This document shows positions 28,586 through 37,260 of a stretch of DNA of 64,000 bases, piece after piece. A program made the translations under genes and the position numbers. Source of the DNA: Pseudomonadota bacterium (lineage in GTDB: Bacteria; Pseudomonadota; Gammaproteobacteria; Burkholderiales; Ferrovaceae); assembly GCA_021796835.1 (NCBI GenBank), contig JAKABO010000009.1:1-64000 (forward strand). Reading direction: 5' to 3'. Below the pieces are notes generated by a model. That model was not told where the DNA came from and made no database searches. It saw nothing but the letters and a program-made list of their open reading frames with translations. The stretch's first letter is position 1. Each line of letters starts with the position of its first letter.

Positions 28586-29596
28586 ATGTTGTTCCTCGAC
28601 CCGTCCCTGATCGATCAGATGGCCACGGCCCTTCTGGAGGGCGGACGTCAGTTGCACGTCCGGATGAGCGGCGTGGCAGACAGCCTGTACGGTTCCCTGC
28701 TGGTTCTGACCTTTTCCTGGTCGACGGTGAACCTGTTGATCGAGTCGAGTGTGGGCGAGAGTTTGGGGGCCGTGCTGACCCACCTGATCCGCTTCATCTT
28801 TCTGGCGGGATTCACGCGCTGGTTCCTGGATTCCTATGATTTTGTCTTCTACGACGGGGTGTACCAGGGGTGCGTGACGCTCACCAGCGCCATCGCCGGA
28901 CCGCAGGGACAGAGTCAGGGATTTGCCACGGCCTGGAGCGTGTTTGCCGACCTCATCGGGACGATCTGGGACGGGATGGTGTCCAGTCCCGGGCGCTATC
29001 TGGCGGGCGCCACCCCGTTGTCGAGCGCTTTCTGGGCGGCCCTGGGTGGCTGGGTGATCACCATGGCCTTTCTGTTCGTGGCCCTCTGTGTGTTTACCGT
29101 GGCCCTGACCCTGGTGGCGGTGATTCATATCATGGGGAATGCCCTGGCAGGTCTGGCGCTGGCCCTCGGCCCGTTTTTCATTCCCTGGCTGTTGTGGGAG
29201 AGTACCCGCGAGTTATGCCTGGGGTGGATCCGCTTCCTTTCCATCGCCTGTTTTTACCAGGTGGTGGCGGTGACGGTCCTGGTCATGGCCAAACCGGTGT
29301 TTGTCCTGATCCAGCAATGGATGATGGCGCAGTCCGGGGTCTGGACGCATGCCTCCCCGGCGGACAGCATGGCACTGGCGCTGCTTCTGGTGGTCACCGC
29401 CAGCATCATTGCCCACCTCATGAGTCACGTCCCCCAGATCGCGGCATCCCTGATTGGGCACGGGCGGGTGGATACCGGTTTCGCCGGGCAGACCCAGCGC
29501 TTCGTGCAGACCCGGATGGACCGGGCCAATGACTGGCTGGCCCGGCAGATCAAGAGTTATGGCAAGGCGGAAGTGGAGAAGACCCGGTCTTCATGA
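28586..29596 (+). CDS. trbL: TrbL/VirB6-type polytopic membrane protein
   Basis: 336 residues with about six to seven hydrophobic helices, for example VITMAFLFVALCVFTVALTL and LALALGPFFIPWLL. The VirB6/TrbL pattern is a periplasmic N-terminal loop, a helix bundle and a cytoplasmic C-terminus rich in charged residues (QTRMDRANDW...). It forms part of the inner-membrane channel. It starts 6 nt after trbJ, and its stop overlaps the next small gene. Confidence 0.88.
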   Translation: MLFLDPSLIDQMATALLEGGRQLHVRMSGVADSLYGSLLVLTFSWSTVNLLIESSVGESLGAVLTHLIRFIFLAGFTRWFLDSYDFVFYDGVYQGCVTLTSAIAGPQGQSQGFATAWSVFADLIGTIWDGMVSSPGRYLAGATPLSSAFWAALGGWVITMAFLFVALCVFTVALTLVAVIHIMGNALAGLALALGPFFIPWLLWESTRELCLGWIRFLSIACFYQVVAVTVLVMAKPVFVLIQQWMMAQSGVWTHASPADSMALALLLVVTASIIAHLMSHVPQIAASLIGHGRVDTGFAGQTQRFVQTRMDRANDWLARQIKSYGKAEVEKTRSS

Positions 29597-29853
29597 AACT
29601 GCGGCCCTACCTGCTGACGGACCGGGAATGGAGATCCCTGTGGATGGGGCTGCTCGAGCGGGCCGACTGGCCTGTGGAGGCCCGGCGCGATTATCCCGTG
29701 CCGGACGGGCTGCGCCAGGGTTTCCGGGGCCATTGTGCCTGGGTGCTGGCGATGGAAGCCTACGACCATCCCCTGCGCACGGTGTTCGGGTTGGCGCTGG
29801 CGCTGGGCGAGGGCCTGCGCTGGGGCGGCGAAATGGTGGGGCGCTGGTTTTAG
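29593..29853 (+). CDS. Unknown 86-residue protein, last gene of the trb-like operon
   Basis: The ATG at 29593 overlaps the trbL stop, so it should be translated with the operon. The 86 residues are Trp/Arg-rich (REWRSLWMGLLERADWPVEAR at the start, shown in part) and end in a moderately hydrophobic, Gly-rich helix (FGLALALGEGLRWGGEMVGRWF region). No signal peptide and no known domain is recognised; size and place recall the small TrbK/TrbM-like accessory slots but no similarity is claimed. The last 4 nt overlap the convergent waaF gene. Confidence 0.6.
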   Translation: MKLRPYLLTDREWRSLWMGLLERADWPVEARRDYPVPDGLRQGFRGHCAWVLAMEAYDHPLRTVFGLALALGEGLRWGGEMVGRWF

Positions 29854-30854
29854 GGGGGGGCGGGGAAAGCCGCCAGGACCTGTTCCGGGTCCAGAAGATT
29901 GAGGCAGTTCAGGTGCCCCAGGGGACAGGTGCGCTGGAAACAGGGGCTGCAGGGCAATTCCAGACGCAGGACCCGGGCCTGTGCGCTGAGGGGAGGGGTA
30001 AAGCGTGGGCTGGAAGAGCCAAACAGGGCCACCAGGGGGCGTTCCAGGGCGGCAGCGACGTGCATCAGGCCGGAGTCGTTGGTCACCACCCGTTGTGCCA
30101 GGGACATCAGGTCCACGGCTTCCTCCAGGGCGGTGATGCCGCAGAGGTTCTGCAGGGGGGCGGAAACCTGCTGGGCGATCTCTTCGCCCACCGGACGATC
30201 CCTGGCGGAACCCAGAATCCATATTTGCCAGCCCTGTGCGATCCACTGTTGGGCAACCTGGGCAAAATGGGCGGTGGGCCAACGCTTGGCCGGGCCATAT
30301 TCGGCACCGGGACAGAGGATGGCGATGGGCTGGGCACGGGACAGTTGCAGTCGTTCCAGGGTCCGGGACTGGTTCTCCAGATCGATGACCAGACGCGGAG
30401 AGGGCAGCGGTTCGGGGCATCGGCCCTGCGGATCGGCCAGGGACAGAAAGCGCTGCACCATGAGCGGCAGACGTTCGGGATCGAGGCGGCGGATATCGTT
30501 CAGCAACCAGCGGCGTTGTTCTCCGATGAATCCGGTGCGCTGCGGAATCCTGGCAAACCAGGGGACCAGCGCCGATTTCCAGGAATTGGGCAGAACGATG
30601 GCCTGATCAAAGCCCGAACGGCGTAACGTGCGTCCCAATCGCCAACGCCCGGGCAGGTCCAGGCGACCATGGGGAAAGGGATGGTCGAGGAGGGCATCCA
30701 CCTCGGGCATGCGCTGCAGTACCCCATGGGTCCAGCGCGGTCCCATCACCGTCAGGTGCACGTCCGGGGCGGCCGCGCGCAGGGCGGAGAAAAGAGGTTG
30801 AGCCAGGACGGCGTCGCCCACCCAGGCGGCGCCGACGATCAGGATCCGCTTCAA
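29850..30854 (-). CDS. waaF: LPS heptosyltransferase (WaaF type)
   Basis: 334 residues, GT9 family. 'ILIVGAAWVGDAVLAQPLFSAL' (here in part) at the N-terminus, 'PGAEYGPAKRWP' for the donor-binding loop and 'NDSGLMHVAAALERPLVALFGSSSP' at the C-terminal site are standard for ADP-heptose:LPS heptosyltransferase II. It adds the second heptose to the inner core. The start overlaps the stop of the zinc-finger gene, so it is the third gene of ilvE-zinc finger-waaF. Confidence 0.93.
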   Translation of the reverse strand: MKRILIVGAAWVGDAVLAQPLFSALRAAAPDVHLTVMGPRWTHGVLQRMPEVDALLDHPFPHGRLDLPGRWRLGRTLRRSGFDQAIVLPNSWKSALVPWFARIPQRTGFIGEQRRWLLNDIRRLDPERLPLMVQRFLSLADPQGRCPEPLPSPRLVIDLENQSRTLERLQLSRAQPIAILCPGAEYGPAKRWPTAHFAQVAQQWIAQGWQIWILGSARDRPVGEEIAQQVSAPLQNLCGITALEEAVDLMSLAQRVVTNDSGLMHVAAALERPLVALFGSSSPRFTPPLSAQARVLRLELPCSPCFQRTCPLGHLNCLNLLDPEQVLAAFPAPP

Positions 30855-31045
30855 TGGGCGGCAGGGGCCGGACCGCTCAGTTCATAGACCGTGCCGCAGT
30901 AGGGACAGGCCATCCGTCCGGTGCGCGCCACATCCAGAAAAACGCGCGGATGGGCGTTCCAGAGCGCATCCTTGGGCGGCGGACAATGGAAGGGTAGGTC
31001 GGCGGCGGTGATCTGCACCGGAGGACGGGTGGGCGGGGTACTCAT
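30851..31045 (-). CDS. Zinc-finger domain protein (zf-CHCC / NDUFS6-like)
   Basis: 64 residues. The C-terminal half has a Cys/His pattern: 'LPFHCPPP', 'HPRVFLDV' and 'CPYCGTVY', giving the CHCC ligands of PF10276, which occurs as the mitochondrial complex I NDUFS6 subunit and as short bacterial proteins. Function in bacteria is not established. It lies 3 nt after ilvE and overlaps waaF, a common neighbourhood in betaproteobacteria. Confidence 0.9.
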   Translation of the reverse strand: MSTPPTRPPVQITAADLPFHCPPPKDALWNAHPRVFLDVARTGRMACPYCGTVYELSGPAPAAH

Positions 31046-31048
31046 GTC

Positions 31049-31975
31049 TCAGTCTCCAAGAAAGGTCAGCCAGTCCCGATGCGCGGGCGCGCGCCCCTTG
31101 ACGCAATCGAAATAGGCGGACTGCAGTTTTTCCGTGAGGGGGCCGCGGGCTCCGCGCCCGATGACCCGACGGTCGATTTCGCGGATCGGGGTGACTTCGG
31201 CGGCCGTCCCGGTAAAAAAAACTTCGTCAGCCGTGTAGAGTTCATCCCGGGAAATCCGTCGTTCAAGCACGGTGATCCCCATTTCCTGGGCCAACTGGAT
31301 GATGCTGTCGCGCGTGATCCCTTCCAGCGCGCTGGACAGGTCGGGGGTATGCAGGACTCCGCGCTTGACCATGAACAGGTTTTCTCCGGAACCTTCGGCC
31401 ACGAATCCTTCCACATCGAGAAGCAGGGCTTCGTCGTAGCCATCGGCGGTGGCTTCGTTGTTGGCCAGGATGGAGTTCATGTAGTTGCCGCTGGCCTTGG
31501 CCTTGCACAGGGTGATGTTGGGGTGGTGGCGGGTGTAGGACGAGACCTTGACGCGAATTCCCTGTTGCAGGGCCTCTTCGCCCAGGTAGGCCCCCCAGGG
31601 CCAGGCGGCGATGGCGACATGGGTCTGGGCCCCGCGCGGGGATACGCCCATTTTTTCCGAGCCCAGATAGACCAGCGGGCGGATGTATCCTTCTTCCAGG
31701 CGGTTCTGGGCGACGACCTGGCATTGGGCGTCCATCAGGGTCTCCAGCGTGAAAGGCACGGGGATCTGCAGGATGTGCGCCGAACGGAGCAGGCGCTCGG
31801 TATGTTCGCGCAGACGGAAGACTGCCGTACCCTCCGCTGTCCGGTAGGCCCGCACCCCTTCGAAGACCGCCATGCCGTAGTGCAGGGAATGGGTGAGAAC
31901 GTGGGTGTTGGCGGTACGCCAGGGGATGTATCGACCATCTAGCCAGAGGGTACCATCCCGGTCGGACATGGACAT
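31049..31975 (-). CDS. ilvE: Branched-chain amino acid aminotransferase
   Basis: 308 residues, class IV fold. It transfers amino groups for Leu, Ile and Val synthesis. The PLP lysine lies in 'NITLCKAKASGNYMNS'; 'HSLHYGMAVFEGVRAY' near the N-terminus and 'FFTGTAAEVTPIREID' near the C-terminus are standard. First gene of a three-gene run with the zinc-finger gene and waaF. Confidence 0.95.
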   Translation of the reverse strand: MSMSDRDGTLWLDGRYIPWRTANTHVLTHSLHYGMAVFEGVRAYRTAEGTAVFRLREHTERLLRSAHILQIPVPFTLETLMDAQCQVVAQNRLEEGYIRPLVYLGSEKMGVSPRGAQTHVAIAAWPWGAYLGEEALQQGIRVKVSSYTRHHPNITLCKAKASGNYMNSILANNEATADGYDEALLLDVEGFVAEGSGENLFMVKRGVLHTPDLSSALEGITRDSIIQLAQEMGITVLERRISRDELYTADEVFFTGTAAEVTPIREIDRRVIGRGARGPLTEKLQSAYFDCVKGRAPAHRDWLTFLGD

Positions 31976-32049
31976 GAAAATGACTCCTGAACTGTAAACT
32001 TCCCATTCTAGCGGATGTCTTCTCCCGGCTCCAGAGGGACTGCCTTATA

Positions 32050-35000
32050 ATGTGTCCCATGATCAGTCATCGGGCTTTACTTTTCCATTCCCGCCGCGCT
32101 CTGCTCTGGTTGACGGGGGGAGTGGTCCTGCTGTGCCTGCTCGCCTGGGGGGGGATGCAGTGGATCGTGCTGCACGACGTGGGGCGTTATCGGCCGCAGG
32201 CCATGGCCCTGCTGACCCAAGCCACGGGAAGTCGGGTGGAAGTGGGGAGACTTTCCTCGGGGGCGTTCCACTGGATGCCCACCCTGGTGCTGGATCATGT
32301 CGTCGTGTTCACGCCGCAAAATCAGCCCGGAATCACCATCAAACGTGTGCAGGCGCGCATCGATGTGCTGGATTTTCTGCGCGGCCAGGTGAATTTCGAC
32401 CACCTGCAGATCGAAGAACCCCACCTGACGTTGCGCCGCAGCCCGGAGGGACAGATGTTCCTGTCGGGGATTCTTTTACCCCCTCCCGGACAGGGACCCA
32501 GCCCCTTCCTGGAATGGTTGACCCGGCAAGGGCAGATTCGTGTCCGGGGCGGCGAATTGGTCTGGCAGGATGATCTCCGCCATGCCCCTCCCCTGCGCCT
32601 GCAGGATATCCAGCTGGATTTGAGCAATGGCGGCGGGGTACATCGCTGGGATGTGACCCTGACGCCGCCCCACGCCCTCGCCAGCCCGCTCCATCTGGAG
32701 GGCCGGGTCCGGGGAACGGATCTGGGGCATTGGCCAGATTGGCAGGGCCGGGTACAACTGGATGCCCTCCGGGTGGACTGGGTCGCCCTGGCGCCCTGGG
32801 CGGAAGTGTTGAATGGGGTCCAGCAGGCACGGGGGGGGCTGCATGTGGTGGGCGAATTGACCCCCGCGCATGGCTGGGACCTGCATGCCGATCTGGATTT
32901 GCATCCCCTGGTCTGGCATATTCCGGGCGCGGAACAGGCCCTCCTGGTCAACCGCTTGCAGGGCGAACTGACGATGCGCTGGCAGGGCGGCGTGCGCGCC
33001 TGGGCCCTGCATCAGGTGCGCCTGAGCGGGCCTTCCTTCGCACATTGGGTGCGTCCCCTGGAGGTGAGTTTTCATACGGACGGCACAAGCAACCAGATGG
33101 AGGCCTCCTGGGTGGATCTGGCGGTTCTGCACCCCTTCGCCAAGGTGTTGCCCCTCTCCCCCGAGCAACAAAAAATCTGGCAGGATCTGGCGCCCAGCGG
33201 AGAACTGGAAGGTCTCCGCCTTACCTGGAAAGAGGGCGGGGTTCTTGCCGACTCCCTGGGGTTCCAGGGGACTCTGCATCATGTGTCGGTTCATGCCTGG
33301 CACGGCCTGCCTGCCCTGCAGGCCTTTTCAGGACAGGTGACTTGTGACGCGCAGGGGGGGCAGATCAAGGGGGCGGGGCTGGAGGCCCAATGGGACCTGC
33401 CCGACCTGTTCGTGGTTCCCCTCAAGGCGCATTCCTTCCGGGTGGATGCACGGTGGCAGCGTCGGCAGGACCACCTGGCCCTGACGCTCAAGCAGTTGCA
33501 GGTAAGCAATGAAGATCTGACCGGTTCCGTCGAAGGCGATCTCGATGTGGGGCCTCAGGGGCCTGGGCAGGCGCACCTGAGCGGCAGTTTGACCCACGCG
33601 CGGCCGGATGCGGTATGGCAGTATCTGCCGCTGGTGATCCCGCGCCCGGCGCGTCTCTGGCTTCATCAGGCGCTGCAGGGCGGCGAAGCCAGTCCGGCGC
33701 AGTTTTCCGTGGCTGGCGATCTGTCCCGTTTTCCCTTCGTGGGGGATCAGGGCGGCACTTTCCGGGTGGATGCCCAACTTCATGACGTCAACCTGCACTT
33801 CGATCCGGCCTGGCCCGTCCTTACCCATCTGGAAGGGACGTTGCAGATCCGGGGCGGCGAACTGCTCGTGCTGACCCAGTCGGGGGACGTGCTGGGCACG
33901 CACCTCGGCGCCGTACAGGCCCGTCTTCCCGACATGACGAAACAAGACGCCGTGCTGCTGGTTTCGGGCCAGGCGCAGGGACCGGTGCCCGCTGGCCTGG
34001 CTTTCATCCAGCACAGCCCCCTGAATGCCATGCTCGACCAGGCACTGGAGGGTTGGTCGGGAAAGGGGGATGGGCAGTTGACCCTGCAACTGGGCATTCC
34101 CCTGGATCAGCCCCAGAAAACCCGCGTGCAGGGAGATTATGAATTCCTGGGGGCGGATCTGGCGGAAGGGAGGCTGGGGATTCCCCCCCTGAGCAAGGTC
34201 AGGGGGCACCTCCTCTTCACTGAACGGGAATTGAATTCCCAAGGCCTGACGGCTCGCGTTCTGGGCGGGGATGCGGCACTGGAGTTTCACACGGACAGGC
34301 ACGGGATTCTGCATCTCAAGGCCAGCGGACAGGGCGACTGGTCCCGGTTGCAGACGGTGTATGACGAACCCATCCTGAAAGATGTGACGGGGCAGGAGCC
34401 CTGGCAGGGAGAGTTTGCCTTTGGTCATGGGGGGGTGGACGCGCAACTCCAGACGCAGGGAAGTTATCTGGGCGAACCCTTTGCTTTTCAGTTGTTGGCC
34501 AAGCCGGAACGCGGGGTCGACCTGAAGTTTGCGGGGTCGACTTCCCTGGGCGCACTCCAGCGGCATTTCTCCTCCTTCTGGACCCGGGGCCTGGAAGGGC
34601 CGGTGAATTGGGAAGGCCATGTGCGTCTGCACGACCAGCACGTGCGCGCCGAGGTGCGGGGCGATGCCCTGTGGTTGGGGGGGCACACCACCTTTGTGGC
34701 GATCCGGGGCATCCATCATACCCTGCGGGCTTCCTTCGCCGGGCATATCGAGGCGACGGCCCTGCGGAAATGGACGGCATTGGCTCCGCTGGAGGCCTTG
34801 CAAGGAAAAACCGACTGGTCGGGGCGGCTGGAAAAGAAAGAAAACGAAGATCCTCAACTGTGGATCAACACGTCTCTGGTGGGCATGGCGCTGAATCTTC
34901 CGCAGCCGTTGCAGAAGGATGCGGCAACGGCCCGACCCCTGGAAATCCATGCCCAGTTATTCGGGGCGGAGCGGGAAGTCGAGGGGAGTCTGGGGGATCA

Positions 35001-36294
35001 ACTGGCTTTTCAGGCACTGTATCGTGCCACAAAAACGGAACCGGAAGCGGGAGAGACCTGGCAACTCGAACGGGGGCGACTTTGGTTGGGAAAAGCGGAA
35101 CCCCATGCGCCCCTGGACTCCGGTTTTTCTGTCGAAGGATCCTGGCCCATACTGGATCTGACGGCCTGGCAGCGTTATCTGGCGCACTGGAGTCAGAACG
35201 CGGAGACGGCTCCTGCCGGCGAGAGCAGGGTGAGTCATGTCCATGTGAGGTTTGGCGCCGTGTCCTGGGCCGGGCGACTCTGGCCGGAGGTCGGCGTCGA
35301 TGCCCGGGTCGAGGGGAAACAGTGGTTGATCCGGACCGAAGGGCGCAGCGTGGCCGGGGACCTGATCGGGATGCAGGGGGAACCGGGCCGTCTGACGGGG
35401 CATCTGGCGCATCTCGTCATTCCGGCGGGGTCCCCTCCCGGTGCCTCCTCCGGGGCAGAGGATCATTCCCGGGCCCTGGCTGCGCACATGCCCACGATGG
35501 ACCTGCAGGTGGATCATCTGGCCCTGCCGGACGGGTTGGCGGGGCATGCACACCTGGTGGGCACCCAGGAGGGCGCAGGTATCTGGCATCTGCAGACCCT
35601 GACGCTGGTTTCTCCGGAAACCCAGATTCAGATGGAAGGGGTCTGGCAGGATCAGCCCAAACCGCAAAATCACTATCAATGGGAAGTCAAGACGGAGGAT
35701 CTGGGAAACCTCCTGGTTGGATTGGGGTATCCCGGGCTGGTGGCCCGTGGGCATGGGGAGGGGCACGGACATATCCAGTGGGACGGCGCGCTGGAAGACT
35801 TCGATCTGACGGGGCTGTCGGGGCACGCATCCCTGGATCTCAAGGATGGACAGTTCTCCAAGGTGCAAACGGGGGGGCTGGGGCGTCTGATCAGTTTGTT
35901 CAGCCTGCAAACGTTGCCACGCCGGATCACCCTGGATTTCAACGATGTCTTTTCGGCAGGCTTTGCCTTTGATCATCTGACCGCAGACCTTGCCCTGGAT
36001 CATTCCCAACTGGATACGCGTGATTTCGAGATGGTCGGACCCGCAGCCCACGTCAAGTTGTTCGGGCAGGTGGATCTGGCCCGTGAAACCAGCGATCTGA
36101 CTGCCCAGGTGGCCCCCTCGGTGGGGGGCAGTGTGGCTTTGGCTTCCACCGTGGTGGGGGGGCCGGTGGTGGGGGCGGCTTCCTGGGTGTTGCAGAAGAT
36201 CCTGGGCAACCCCTTTGACCAGGTATTGAGTTATGCCTACACGATTCAGGGACCATGGGACGATCCTCGGATACAATCTGTGGGTCATCCTTGA
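32050..36294 (+). CDS. yhdP: YhdP-type AsmA-like lipid-transfer protein (TIGR02099)
   Basis: 1414 residues. One N-terminal membrane helix (about 20-40: LLWLTGGVVLLCLLAWGGMQ) is followed by a very long periplasmic beta-rich chain, as in YhdP/TamB/AsmA bridge proteins that carry phospholipid to the outer membrane. The C-terminal block 'DLTAQVAPSVGGSVALASTV' and 'NPFDQVLSYAYTIQGPWDDP' is a TIGR02099 hallmark. ATG 32050 and ATG 32059 are both possible; a TATAAT at 32046-32051 overlaps the first. It heads yhdP-nitrilase-tldD, a known arrangement. Confidence 0.92.
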   Translation: MCPMISHRALLFHSRRALLWLTGGVVLLCLLAWGGMQWIVLHDVGRYRPQAMALLTQATGSRVEVGRLSSGAFHWMPTLVLDHVVVFTPQNQPGITIKRVQARIDVLDFLRGQVNFDHLQIEEPHLTLRRSPEGQMFLSGILLPPPGQGPSPFLEWLTRQGQIRVRGGELVWQDDLRHAPPLRLQDIQLDLSNGGGVHRWDVTLTPPHALASPLHLEGRVRGTDLGHWPDWQGRVQLDALRVDWVALAPWAEVLNGVQQARGGLHVVGELTPAHGWDLHADLDLHPLVWHIPGAEQALLVNRLQGELTMRWQGGVRAWALHQVRLSGPSFAHWVRPLEVSFHTDGTSNQMEASWVDLAVLHPFAKVLPLSPEQQKIWQDLAPSGELEGLRLTWKEGGVLADSLGFQGTLHHVSVHAWHGLPALQAFSGQVTCDAQGGQIKGAGLEAQWDLPDLFVVPLKAHSFRVDARWQRRQDHLALTLKQLQVSNEDLTGSVEGDLDVGPQGPGQAHLSGSLTHARPDAVWQYLPLVIPRPARLWLHQALQGGEASPAQFSVAGDLSRFPFVGDQGGTFRVDAQLHDVNLHFDPAWPVLTHLEGTLQIRGGELLVLTQSGDVLGTHLGAVQARLPDMTKQDAVLLVSGQAQGPVPAGLAFIQHSPLNAMLDQALEGWSGKGDGQLTLQLGIPLDQPQKTRVQGDYEFLGADLAEGRLGIPPLSKVRGHLLFTERELNSQGLTARVLGGDAALEFHTDRHGILHLKASGQGDWSRLQTVYDEPILKDVTGQEPWQGEFAFGHGGVDAQLQTQGSYLGEPFAFQLLAKPERGVDLKFAGSTSLGALQRHFSSFWTRGLEGPVNWEGHVRLHDQHVRAEVRGDALWLGGHTTFVAIRGIHHTLRASFAGHIEATALRKWTALAPLEALQGKTDWSGRLEKKENEDPQLWINTSLVGMALNLPQPLQKDAATARPLEIHAQLFGAEREVEGSLGDQLAFQALYRATKTEPEAGETWQLERGRLWLGKAEPHAPLDSGFSVEGSWPILDLTAWQRYLAHWSQNAETAPAGESRVSHVHVRFGAVSWAGRLWPEVGVDARVEGKQWLIRTEGRSVAGDLIGMQGEPGRLTGHLAHLVIPAGSPPGASSGAEDHSRALAAHMPTMDLQVDHLALPDGLAGHAHLVGTQEGAGIWHLQTLTLVSPETQIQMEGVWQDQPKPQNHYQWEVKTEDLGNLLVGLGYPGLVARGHGEGHGHIQWDGALEDFDLTGLSGHASLDLKDGQFSKVQTGGLGRLISLFSLQTLPRRITLDFNDVFSAGFAFDHLTADLALDHSQLDTRDFEMVGPAAHVKLFGQVDLARETSDLTAQVAPSVGGSVALASTVVGGPVVGAASWVLQKILGNPFDQVLSYAYTIQGPWDDPRIQSVGHP

Positions 36295-36319
36295 ATGACA
36301 CAGTCCATAGGGAGAGTGA

Positions 36320-37213
36320 ATGATGAAGCGGGTTCTTGAAACGGCCGGAGAGTCCATCGATGCCGGGTTCGGCAAAGCGCGTCCCCTGCCGGGCAGTTTC
36401 CGGGTGGCGGCGATACAGATGGCTTCGGGCCCCCATCTCGATGCCAACCTGTGTGAAGCAGAGCGGCTGATCAAGATGGCGGCCGATGCCGGAGCGTCCC
36501 TGGTGGCTCTGCCCGAGTTCTTTGCCCTGATGGGGATGCGGGATTCGGACAAGGTGGACATTGCAGAACCCTTCGGTCGGGGACCGGTTCAGGAGTTTCT
36601 GGCGCGCAGCGCACGCCGCTTCGGGGTCTGGCTCGTGGGGGGGACGGTCCCCCTCAAGGGGCATGACGACCGGCGCATCCGTAACAGTTGCCTGGTCTAC
36701 GACAAAGAGGGGCATTGCGTGGCACGCTACGACAAGATCCATTTGTTCGAGTTTCAACGGGCGCAGGAACGTTATGACGAGGCACAGACCATCGAGCCGG
36801 GCGACGAGGTGGTGACCTTCGATTCTCCCTTTGGCCGGATCGGGTTATCCGTCTGCTATGATCTGCGCTTTCCGGAACTGTACCGTGCCATGGGCGAAGT
36901 GGACCTGATTTTCATTCCATCGGCTTTCACGGAAACCACTGGTCGGGCTCACTGGGAACCTCTGGTACGGGCCCGGGCCATCGAGAATCTGGCCTATGTC
37001 GTGGCGCCGGCCCAGGGCGGCTACCACATGAACGGGCGGGAAACCCACGGCGCCAGCATGATCGTCGATCCCTGGGGCGTGATTCTGGATCAGTTGGCGC
37101 GGGGGTCGGGGGTGGTGATGGCCGGCGTCAATCCCGTCCATCAGGCCGATCTGCGCAGTCAGTTACCCGCCTTGTCCCGACGCCGGGTTCCCTTGGAAAA
37201 AGGACGGGTCTGA
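36320..37213 (+). CDS. Carbon-nitrogen hydrolase, Nit1/omega-amidase-like
   Basis: 297 residues with the complete Glu-Lys-Cys triad of the nitrilase superfamily: E in ALPEFFALMG, K in RYDKIHLFEFQR and C in GLSVCYDLRFPELYR. The branch resembles Nit1/Nit2 deaminated-glutathione amidases or omega-amidases, so hydrolysis of a small amide is expected; a true nitrile substrate is less likely. It lies 25 bp after yhdP and before tldD. Confidence 0.9.
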   Translation: MMKRVLETAGESIDAGFGKARPLPGSFRVAAIQMASGPHLDANLCEAERLIKMAADAGASLVALPEFFALMGMRDSDKVDIAEPFGRGPVQEFLARSARRFGVWLVGGTVPLKGHDDRRIRNSCLVYDKEGHCVARYDKIHLFEFQRAQERYDEAQTIEPGDEVVTFDSPFGRIGLSVCYDLRFPELYRAMGEVDLIFIPSAFTETTGRAHWEPLVRARAIENLAYVVAPAQGGYHMNGRETHGASMIVDPWGVILDQLARGSGVVMAGVNPVHQADLRSQLPALSRRRVPLEKGRV

Positions 37214-37260
37214 TTGCATGGCGGCGCCTCATTTCATCTCGTACAGGAATATTTAGGATC

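Noticed and set aside
34957-36561. 534-codon minus-strand frame across the yhdP 3' end and nitrilase start
   Set aside because: Crosses two real genes in antisense and has no recognisable motif.
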